Shown here in pieces: positions 11,611 through 20,428 of a stretch of DNA of 41,160 bases. Location of the stretch: positions 1-41,160 of the forward strand of contig ADNK01001718.1 of the NCBI GenBank assembly GCA_000320545.1, written 5' to 3'. Below the pieces are notes generated by a model that worked only from the letters and a program-made list of their open reading frames with translations, did not search any database and was not told the DNA's origin. Each line of letters starts with the position of its first letter. The stretch's first letter is position 1. The stretch comes from Bigelowiella natans CCMP2755. Taxonomy: Eukaryota > Cercozoa > Chlorarachniophyceae. A program made the translations under genes and the position numbers.

Positions 11611-13545
11611 TATATATGTAATATTATATATCCCTTCCTCATGCACGCACGCACGCACGCATACACATGTTTATATTAATATGTGTAGTGTATTTCGAAA
11701 GTGTACCCATACATCTGGTCAAATCAGGTGAAAATGAAGGTCAATCGCGTGCTAAGAAAGGTCGTTTGGATAGATAGATGGAAGGACGATGCGAAGGGAT
11801 GCAAAGAGGGTGTGAGGGCAGAGATGCAAAACCACGGCGAGATCGTGGATGATGTGCCGTAGTGTGGAAATAAAAATCTTCTTGTGAGAGATTCTTGTTA
11901 TGTTACAAGAGTTCTATCTTTCTGCTCGGTTCTCCCCATCACCATTGCGAAGCAGCAGTACATTTGTTGGCGGCACCAAACGACTCCACATTCTTATTGC
12001 CATTGCTTTTGCGCGCAAATTTATATATTCTATACATATGGGGGAGACAGGATCCTCTCGGCCGTTTCCAAAGAAGCAGTGGTGACGCTGAAAACGAAGA
12101 GGAGGAATCAAGCGCAGCCTTGTCATCAACGTCGCCCTCGTCTCAGTTTGCTGGTCTAAATATTATCCGGCCGGCTCACGTAACAGAGAAGTCCCTGGAC
12201 TCGGAGCCAAGAGCGGTGACGGTTCCCGGACAGATCTCTCACTCTCTTCTACCTCTGGACCGATCTCTGTACGCACAGTAACAAGCAAAACAAGGAAACC
12301 ATATAGATTCTTTCTTCCCACTTTCGAGGGTTTTATTTTTATCATGTTCTGCGTTGGATGCGAAACGCCGATGTTTTTAAGGAAATGCTTCGGCGTTTTC
12401 ACTTCAGCTAGACGACTCTAACCCTTCGTGGGGAAGGAGCTATCAATGTTTTTGGCATTGATTACACGGATTTTTTTGTATTTATATGAACTTAGCAAAA
12501 CGAAAGCAATGTCTGCAGTAGCAGAGCATATTATTGCATCACAGCCACGCTCATCTCTAGTCTTCATCTGCCCCTCTTCAAGTCTCTCGGTATCTCAGGT
12601 ATGTAGCAATTATTCTCCTGCGCCCACACCTTCTCCCACTTCAATCCCCTTGTCTTCCTCTTTTTTTACACGTTTTTCCACCCCTCTGCCTTCATTCATA
12701 AAGGCTGTCAAACAGCTGCATGAGCTTGGAGTCGATGCTAAAGCCCTCCATGAGGTGGCAGACTACTTATGCGTACATGTATTGTGTGGAAAACAGGAGT
12801 TTGGATCGCTTAATGTTCTTAGCGAAGGCAATAGAAATATCTGCCTTACTACATAGTACTTCTTACTTTACCGTATAAGACGTGCTTCTAATCAAAATTT
12901 TGCACGAAATGTTTCTCTTTTTTTCCTTTTAATCCTCCAGGCACTTGGATGGAAGAAGGGTGCCAAGTACGACTTGGAAGCAGATATGGGGTAGGTTAAT
13001 AATACGACAGTTTCCTTTTTCTTCTGTTATTAGAATGCGTTTTTCTATTATCGTTTCTTCATAGTTGCAACTCATTTGCTGCATCTACGTGGCCTAACAG
13101 GTTGGACACGTCATCGAGCTTGAAGAGCCGCCACCAGATTTTGTCGAGGCGATTCAGCGGCAAAAGGAGTGGGAAGGAAGAGACGAACGATCAAAAGGAT
13201 GAGGAGAATACAGAGGAGGTAGGCGATGACAACGAAAGATCTCCGGTTATCGTTACCTTTGAGGCAATGGCGCGGGGTCTTCATTTTGATGCTGTGGAGA
13301 CTGTATTTATTGTGGGCCGGCCTGCAAACCATAAGATGTGCGTAAGTGGAGAGAAAAAGGGAGTGGGGGGGCGAGGTGGGGGGGGATTAAGATATATCAT
13401 TACCACGTCCACCACCCCTACTTCACAACTACTGCTACAACTCCATCCCCAATCGCTAACAAGGATGAATACGAGTTCAACGATGAATAATTAGAATGGC
13501 AAAAGAAGTCAATGTGATGGGGCATCGAATCACGAATATTTATAG

Positions 13546-13601
<56 letters not shown>

Positions 13602-13855
13602 GGCACGCGTGTGTGTTTGTAACAAGCAGGTATCTCCACCTCGCCGGCCGCACCGGTCGTTACCCTGTCCTAGAAGGAAACGTAGTTACCATATGTACCA
13701 AAGGTGATAGTGATCATCTTCGCAGCTGGAAGCGGCAGCTAGGTGGCATTGAGTTTAAGTTGCTGGAAGCGGGGAGTAGTGGCAATGAGTGTAATAATAC
13801 TAATAGTGCCGGGAGACGAGTGAGTAAGAGTGACATCTCAGACGAAGATGATTAA
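8456..13855 (+). CDS. DEAD-box RNA helicase with N-terminal targeting-like extension (15 exons)
   Basis: Exons: 8456-8544, 8623-8855, 9029-9150, 9245-9481, 9711-9825, 10408-10592, 10739-10795, 11052-11147, 11912-11928, 12074-12268, 12496-12598, 12704-12772, 12941-12990, 13101-13337, 13630-13855. All phases close: 676 residues, stop TAA. ATP-dependent RNA unwinding is the family role. Motifs: Q (TPTPIQ, about 143-148), I AETGSGKS (165-172), Ia APTREL (211-216), Ib GTPG (256-259), II DEVD instead of DEAD (290-293), III SAR instead of SAT (382-384, on a 17-base exon), a LVFI strand, V MARGLHF, VI HLAGRTGR (605-612). Residues 1-30 contain a hydrophobic run (CLIYIVVAAVLL) and 30-107 are Arg/Ser/Pro-rich, as in bipartite plastid or mitochondrial targeting. 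An in-frame ATG at 8363 is the alternative start. Confidence 0.88.
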
Positions 13856-14195
13856 GTAGCGATGTGAATTTCATGAATGAAGCATCTAAAAAATCTGCTA
13901 CCTCGATTGTACGTGAATGAAAACATCATTACATGTTCCCAACGTAATTCAGGAGCTACGAAGCAATTTTGTTATGCGTATGTGTGGTTTGTAGTGTTTC
14001 ATTTCTAGTAGTAGTTGAATATTGTACTTGAGCTGGAATTGATGGGTTGGCACACTCGACCTGGCTTGCTAAGCAAAGCTAGAAAGTTATCACTTTCCAG
14101 CGAATATAGGCGAGTGATGTAACGGAGACGCGAGAATGAACATAGTGTTTTTTGAACATGAAATACAATTAAAGCAGCGCTGTCTAGCTGTGGCT
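13856..14195. other. 3' flank of the helicase gene; nothing else seen
   Basis: AT-rich sequence after the helicase stop with possible polyadenylation context near 14028 (aatattg...) but no clear signal. No exon, RNA gene or repeat is recognised. Confidence 0.4.
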
Positions 14196-14250
14196 AGGTG
14201 GCCGCTGCTTTGCATAGCTACGTTAGGATGTTCATTGAAAATAGTGTTCA
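14196..14250 (+). mobile_element. LINE 3'-tail fragment, plus orientation
   Basis: The bases gccgctgctttgcatagc, then ttaggatgttcattgaaaa, match the 3' tail of the long LINE copy (23477-23557) with several substitutions. No LINE coding sequence precedes it, so it is a short, truncated copy. Confidence 0.6.
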
Positions 14251-14516
14251 CTGCTAGATTGTGCATGGTGTCCAGCAGCGCTAGAGCGCCACAATAACAT
14301 GATCCTTTGACAAAGGCCCGAACTAGTGAAGTGCCATGCTAGCATGTCTAGATTGGGCACTTGTATGACACTCAAAAAAGATCTGCGCATGCACAACAAG
14401 TGAAGGTTTGCATGCGCTGCCACATCACTGTGGTCGATCTTTTTCTTGTTCACGGTAGGACTCCAAGCTTCATACTGTGGCTCCTCTCCAATCCCTTGAT
14501 CCATCATTCACAAAGT

Positions 14517-14603
14517 ATGAGACGGATGTAATGAAATGTTTAAATTTTTTCAATGGTCATCCTAATGTAGCTGTGCAATGCAGCGGCTACAGCGCTTAAA
14601 TTG
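14517..14603 (-). mobile_element. LINE 3'-tail fragment, minus orientation
   Basis: Reading on the minus strand: gctgcattgcacagctacat, attaggatgaccattg, then the terminal cattacatccgtctc. This matches the tail at 23477-23557 almost end to end. It faces the plus-oriented fragments on both sides. Confidence 0.7.
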
Positions 14604-14636
14604 ATTCACAAAGTACAACCGCTACCAGTGCAATTA

Positions 14637-14673
14637 GCTAACAGACGCGCTGCTTGCCAACGCGTCTGTTAGC
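14637..14673. repeat. Perfect 13-bp hairpin
   Basis: Arms gctaacagacgcg (14637-14649) and cgcgtctgttagc (14661-14673) are exact reverse complements around an 11-base loop. It lies between two LINE fragments with no gene beside it. Confidence 0.75.
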
Positions 14674-14729
14674 CGCAATTACAATCGCACTTCACAACAA
14701 GTTGGTGCAGCGACAAGTAGACAAGTCAA

Positions 14730-15337
14730 AGGCTGCGCACTTGCTAGCTTGGAAAAAATTGGGTTCCTGCCGTCGTCTCGCACAACTGGCATCAAATTGA
14801 AGCTCCCAAGCTAGCAAGCATTGCCACTTCTTGAATGTGCGCTATCATCTTAGGTTGGCAATCTTGGGAAATTCATGATGTCCCGAGGTCAATGCACACA
14901 AGCTAGCAAGCAGAGGCCACATGCGTGGCACGATGCAGGACATGGATCACCTCCTGCATTGCATGCAGGAGGAAGTACTACACAGTACGCACATCAAAGG
15001 CTTAAATTGAACAAACAACTGACGGCCATCATGAACCGTAACGACGAAACGAAACGCCTCAAAAATGCAGGAAAAAAGAGCTCGCACCGCTGCGCGCATG
15101 GCACGACATGGCCGACCAATTTGCAATGCTTTCAAATGCATGCAACATGCATGTGACACAAGAAACTAACAGATATGCAACTTAAGCGCGGTACCCGCAG
15201 CTCTGCACAGCTGCATCAGGATGACCATTGAAAAGTTTGGTATAGCTAGGAGGTACACGTGTTTACATGCGCGTACACGTACATGAACTTACAAGTCCCT
15301 AAGGAACATTTCATTACATTCGTCTCATGAATGAGCT
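14730..15337 (+). mobile_element. Degenerate 3' end of a LINE (same family as 20429-23557)
   Basis: Segments matching the long copy appear in the same order: the leucine/proline-coding stretch at about 14760-14825 (aaaaaattgggttcctgccg, then caactggcatcaaattgaag), the stretch ttgaacaaacaactgacggc at 15006, and the tail gcacagctgcatcaggatga at about 15206, followed after an insertion by tttcattacattcgtctcat at 15309. All frames are broken, and the cysteine-rich segment is corrupted. The end lies 13 bases from the stop codon of the zinc-finger gene on the opposite strand. Confidence 0.75.
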
Positions 15338-15349
15338 AGATGATGCTGG

Positions 15350-16398
15350 CTAGTCAATGCACTTCATCCAGGACCATCGTTCCATTTCTAAACACAAAAA
15401 AGAATAATCGAATTAATTAAATCTCACATTTGGTGATTGAATGCATGTTAGCTAGATACGATAGTTAATGAAATTAGTACCTGGGTCACTATTTTCCATT
15501 TTTCTGTTTTTCCTTCTCATGTCGGAGCTGGTCGATGTGGCCATAGCCTGGTTCATGTGCGAGAAATGCACCGCTTTTAGGTGGCCCTAACACATCGTTC
15601 CAATGATAAAAATATTAAGAGGAATAGTAGTATCGCAAATATGGTGGATATTATGATATCATGGTGTTTGGAGACGCTTTGTTTTAGTTTGTATTTAGTT
15701 ACCTTAAGATGAGGCTTCTGTCTGAAAGCCGCAGAGCATAATTCTGCGTATCATTAAATCAGGAATTCCTTTCGAAAATCGACATCATAGTGAATTAGGG
15801 TGCATCAGCGTATACCGCATATAAAAGGTCTCATTCCAGTGTGAGTTAGTAGGTGACGTCTCAATCTATACTTGGTCTTGAACGACTTTGCGCAAACCGT
15901 ACACCTGTTGGGAATTTAATTTCAATACCTGTCACTACAAAGCTATTCATCTTTTATTGATTAAAACATACTGGTGTTTCCTCTTGACGTCGGTAGTTTC
16001 TGAAGACCCGAATAAAGTCTCTGGTTGTAGTGGTGGTAGTTGTGGCATTTGCGGACCCTCCAAGTTCTGTGGCGGAGGAGTCTTTAAGATAGGGATTGCG
16101 GATCTAACAATGCTGTAGAAGTTGTTCAAATCAGTTCAAAACATTAAATTGCATCAAAATGATCTCACCTGAGCTTCAAATCGGCCATTGCTCGTGGAAG
16201 TTCAATGTGAAGAGTGTTCTTATTATTCCAGATTTTGTACTGGAAGTCGGTGCAGTCTCTGGAAAATTATATTTAATCAACGAAATGATGTTACACAGAA
16301 TGATTGTAGGTTTACCCTGCCTGAAATGACACGGTTATTTCTTCTATTTTGGTGAAAGGGGAGGCCTCGCGCGAGTTCAAGGTTTTCGAGGTCATCAT
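15350..16398 (-). CDS. C2H2 zinc-finger protein, two fingers (7 exons)
   Basis: Exons: 16398-16316, 16258-16169, 16112-15972, 15904-15816, 15743-15703, 15586-15481, 15387-15350. Every phase closes, giving 195 residues and stop TAG. Start is the first of two adjacent ATGs, with an in-frame TAA upstream in the leader. The N-terminal 100 residues are mixed (IWNNKNTLHIELPRAMADLK), then Pro/Gln-rich. Finger 1 is C106-x2-C109-x12-H122-x3-H126, followed by the linker TGMRPF (canonical TGEKPF) and finger 2, C134-x2-C137-x12-H150-x4-H155, split across three exons. The tail is short and basic. Two fingers joined by this linker suggest nucleic-acid binding, probably as a nuclear regulator; targets are unknown. 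The 3' end abuts LINE debris. Confidence 0.88.
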
Positions 16399-17204
16399 CT
16401 TTTTGAGGTTGGAGGTTTGACGAATGATTCCGTAGGCAGTGGCAATGAACAATGAACAAGCAAACGAGGGAAGTTACGCTCTTGAGGGCATGCACTCTGA
16501 ATGACTGGAAAGCGAGGAAATATTTCCTTAGACTTTTCGTCCGTTGAAACCGCTCTTTGTTTTTACTATTAATATGGTATTTCTGTAGTATATTGTAGTG
16601 TGGCTCAGTATTTTGTACCCGGACATTTGGCCCATTTTACAGGAAAGACCCGTTTACTTAGATTAGGTACTACACGTATGATGGCGCCACCGTAAAAATG
16701 CCGGGAGTTATTAGGATTGAAATGGGGTATTAGACAAATATGCCCACTCCTGAGAATCTTAGACAAAAATACCCACTTTTGGGCAATACCACCAACTATT
16801 ATTATAAAAATCTGGACTTAAAAAAATTAATGTTACGTATAAGGTGCCTTATTATTCGGGGAAGATCCAAAATAAATCTATGCGGTCCAAATTTGACATT
16901 AATACACCCAAAATAGATCTACACCATGCAACGGAGCAATGAACAATGAACAATCGGAGCGAGGTTTCCCGAATCACTGTACAGGGGCACCATTTGTCAG
17001 GAGTGGGCATATTTGTCCAAAACACCATGATTGTGTGTTGAAACTGACACTACCGACTTTAGCATAAACTTTCAAACACAGGCGGTTTGTCCAAAAAATG
17101 AAGCGATTTAGTTCTCAAACCCTTCGCTTTTCTGTGTTTGTTGATTCGCCCTTCACAACACCTCAAACTCGCACTTTGGTTGAAATTCAGGCGATTAGAA
17201 ACTG
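16399..17204. promoter_or_regulatory. Divergent promoter region carrying a MITE-like element
   Basis: The interval separates the zinc-finger gene (minus) and the kinase gene (plus), so both promoters are expected here. More than a third of it is the inverted-repeat element at 16733-17017. The 18-mer gcaatgaacaatgaacaa occurs twice: at 16442-16459 in the zinc-finger leader and at 16936-16953 inside the element. Confidence 0.5.
16733..17017. mobile_element. MITE-like element with perfect 21-bp terminal inverted repeats
   Basis: The 21 bases 16733-16753 (gacaaatatgcccactcctg plus a) are the exact reverse complement of 16997-17017. The total length is 285 bases with no open frame. A diverged copy of the left end follows at about 16761-16776 (agacaaaaatacccac), giving a subterminal repeat. 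An internal 18-mer (tttgggcaataccaccaa, 16778-16795) recurs at 1394-1411. No clean target-site duplication was found, so the exact ends may differ by a few bases. Confidence 0.75.
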
Positions 17205-19556
17205 ATGTTCCGCATCAATGAGCTACTCCAGACCGACCTTCTCGTGGAACTGAATCGTTGCGAGGAGGAGCATCGCAAATTCCGCGACGAGGTGATTGAT
17301 AGATTGGAACAGATGGCCAAGAGCAATCAGCGGAGGAAGGAGGTGAGATTATTTTAATGCCCTGTCCCCATCAATACAACAACATTTCTTTTTTAGATGG
17401 AGGCTAGTAAGAAACAGGTTAACCAGTTGAAACGACTATTGGAGAGGGAACGGATTTCGGAGGCCAAATGGGTGATTCGCAGAGATGACATCCAGAAAAT
17501 GGAGGAAATTGGGAAAGGCGGGTTCGGGGTCGTATATCTGGCCAAGTATTACGGGATGGATGTCGCTGTCAAAGAGTCTAAAGTTGAGTTTGGTAGCTCT
17601 AATCAGGCCCTAGAAGATATGGAGCTTTTCAAGAAAGAGCTCACTACATCGGTTTCCCTTCGGCACGAGAATGTTATTCGGGTGTTTGGAGGGGCTATGG
17701 AACCGAATGTCTTTATTGTGATGGATTACTGCTCCCTCGGAAGCTTGGGTGATGTGATTGATGACTGTGATACATAAAAAATTGCGAACAAGCATCGCCT
17801 CATTTGGTCTAAGCAATTGGCGAACGGACTTCATTTTCTACACAAAAAGTTGGTCATTCACCACGACATAAAGAGCCAGAATGTGCTAGTGGATGAGCGA
17901 GGGGTGGCGAAATGGGCGGATTTCGGTCTGGCCTCTACCCACACGAGCTCCACCTTCTCACAGATGAAGGTCTCTACTGGAGGAACACCCGAGTGGTCGC
18001 CTCCCGAACAGTTCAGGGGTGAATACGGTTACAAGTCGGACATTTGGGGACTGGGACTGGTGATGTATCACCTCGTAGAGATGAGGATGCCGTTTGATGG
18101 GGTCCACAAGAATATGTTGCGGGATGCCATTCAAAGAGGGCGGTTAAAGTATGATAAGATGGATAAGACAGACCCGTTTCTCAAGGAAACCATAAAATTG
18201 TGCCTGAACACAGACAGAACCAAGCGACCCAAGGCAGGTCAACTGGCCGAAGGGCTTAATAAGATTGCTCCTAAAATGAGTTCTCTCCAGTTTTTGAAGC
18301 AACTTGGATTGGACGACGAAGCAGAGGAGCTTAAAGAGAAGTTGGAGATGGCCGAGAAGAACAAAGAAGAGGCCGTCAGAGAGGCTGAAGCGAGAGCAGA
18401 AGCAGATAAGAGAAAATTGCTAGAGGAGAAGCAGAAGGCAGAAGCGAAAGCAGAAGCGGATAAGAGAAAATTGCTACAGGAGAAGCAGAAGGCAGAAGCG
18501 GATAAGAGGAAATTGCTAGAGGAGAAGCAGAAGGCAGAAGCGAAAGCAGAAGCGGATAAGAGAAAATTGCTACAGGAGAAGCAGGAGGCCAACAACCGCA
18601 TCCGGGAGCTGGAAGAAAAGCTTGAGCGAATCTCGCGACTGAGTTCGCCCAAGGAGAAACAGCAGGAAACGAAGAAGGCGATTGAGGACTATCTCAAAGA
18701 AGGGTGGACGAAAATCCCTGATATGGATACTGAGAGGAGTGGTTTGGGTGTGGCCGTTGGGGATGGCAAACTGTTTGCTGTTGGTGGGGAGGATGGTAGT
18801 AATCGTCACAAATCTGGGGAGTATCTGGATTTAAAGAATGTGGATGCGGGGTGGAAGGAAATCCCTGAGATGAATACTATGAGATTTGGTTTGGGTGTAG
18901 CCGTTGGGGATGGCAAACTGTTTGCTGTTGGTGGGTATGATGGTAGTAATTGGCTTAAATCTGGGGAGTATCTGGATTTGAAGAATGTGGATGCGGGGTG
19001 GAAGAAAATCCCTGATATGGATACTGAGAGGGATGCTTTGGGTGTGGCCGTTGGGGATGGCAAACTGTTTGCTGTTGGTGGGTGTGATGGTAAATCTGGG
19101 GAGTATCTGGATTTGAAGAATGTGGATGCGGGGTGGACGAAAATCCCTGATATGGATACTGAGAGGTGGAGTTTGGGTGTGGCCGTTGGGGATGGCAAAC
19201 TGTTTGCTGTTGGTGGGTATGATGGTGGTAATTATCTCAAATCTGGGGAGTATCTAGATTTGAAGAATGTGGATGCGGGATGGAAGAAACTCCCTGATAT
19301 GAATACTAGGAGGCGGTATTTGGGTGTGGCCGTTGGGGATGGCAAACTGTTTGCTGTTGGTGGGTTTGGTGAAAAATCTGGGGAGTATCTGGATTTTAAT
19401 AAAATGGATGCGGGGTGGAAGGAAATCCCTGATATGAATACTAAGAGGAGTGGTTTGGGTGTGGCTGTTGGGGATGGCAAACTGTTTGCTGCTGGTGGGT
19501 GTGATGGTAATTACAACGAGCTTAAATCAGGGGAGTATATTCGCATCGCTATGTAG
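17205..19556 (+). CDS. TKL-like protein kinase with coiled coil and six kelch repeats, broken by one TAA
   Basis: Exons 17205-17342 and 17397-19556; 765 residues if the stop is ignored. An N-terminal helix (1-70) leads into a kinase domain: GKGGFG (85-90), VAVK (Lys 105), HHD in place of HRD (201-203), DFG (221-223), then TPEWSPPE. Residues about 350-460 form a Lys/Glu/Ala coiled coil made of tandem copies of ADKRKLLEEKQKAEA. The C-terminal half is six kelch-type repeats of 43-49 residues (GW..IPDM-T.R..LGVAVGDGKLFAVGG), nearly identical in DNA, so recently duplicated or homogenised. One in-frame TAA at 17775-17777 (codon 173) lies between the hinge and the catalytic loop. Both sides are open in the same frame. 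It could be a nonsense allele, an error, readthrough, or part of a 39-base intron (17754-17792). Role inferred: Ser/Thr or dual-specificity signalling kinase. Confidence 0.8.
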
Positions 19557-20428
19557 ACTGCTTCCGCACACACACCTGGTCCAGTCTGGAGAAAATATGG
19601 TTGGAACAATTAATATGTAGATGACCTTTCACTTTAGAAGCACCTTTCTGTTGTTGACAATGTGATAATCATCATATAAAACTTTGCTAAAATCCTTTTG
19701 CTTCATACATACCATCATCGCAACATACATAGCAGTCCCATAGCAGTCGCATAGCATCGCATATCGCCTCGCAACATGCATGCACACACAGCACAGCACA
19801 TGGTACGGCACGGCACATAGCACGGCACATAGCACACAATGACATCGCATGCTTCTTCATTTTTTTTTAGACCCCCACTTCAATTGGTGTTTTTTCTTGA
19901 CCTCATTCATTTTGTTGTTGATGAGAGATCATGGGCACTTTGAAAAAACAAACTTTTTTCATGACTTGCACATGCATGCCCCCTCCCTTGAAAAACACCC
20001 CTCAGAAACATGAGCACAATGATGCAATGTGACACAGCACAATGACACAGTCGCACAATGCTGTCGCACAACACAGTCGCATCGCTTTGCGGTGTGATGT
20101 GCAAGCAACAATGATGATGATCATCATGACTGCTGACAACAGCATCACAAGTCACAGTCGCATCGCTTTGCGAGGTGTGCTCAGCACACATGCTGCCATT
20201 GGCAGTTGCAATCATCATCATTGTTGTCACTTGCACATCACACACATGTTTGATTTGATTTGGTTTGAACAAATGCGAACGTTTTGAAAAATTGTTTCCA
20301 AACACCAAACACTTGCAAACTTGTGTTTGGTTTGTTCAAATGCTGCTCTAGCTCATGCAAACAAGCATTTGATTTGAACAAACAATGTTTGTTCAAATGC
20401 ATTTGCAAATGCATTTGTTTTCAAGCAT
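19557..20428. repeat. Low-complexity spacer with inverted and satellite-like repeats
   Basis: From 19720 to 19850 the sequence is a degenerate array of GCATAG and GGCACGGCACATAGC units. The 20-mer cacagtcgcatcgctttgcg is repeated at 20072 and 20154. Bases 20092-20121 and 20211-20243 form an inverted repeat around GATGATCATC-rich sequence. From 20262 to 20425 the words tttgttcaaatgc and gaacaaacaa recur in both orientations just before LINE coding sequence begins. No gene is seen. Confidence 0.6.

Noticed and set aside
12300-12430. Possible helicase exon reading HVLRWMRNADVFKEML
   Set aside because: No donor/acceptor pair keeps phase with it, while a direct join from 12268 to 12496 restores the expected helicase sequence.
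17775-17777. TAA as a sense codon (variant genetic code)
   Set aside because: The helicase and the SKICH-like gene both end naturally at TAA, so reassignment is not supported.
18239-19480. Minus-strand frames rich in Ser/Ala and repeated PSPTATPK units
   Set aside because: They are antisense shadows of the coiled coil and kelch repeats of the kinase gene.
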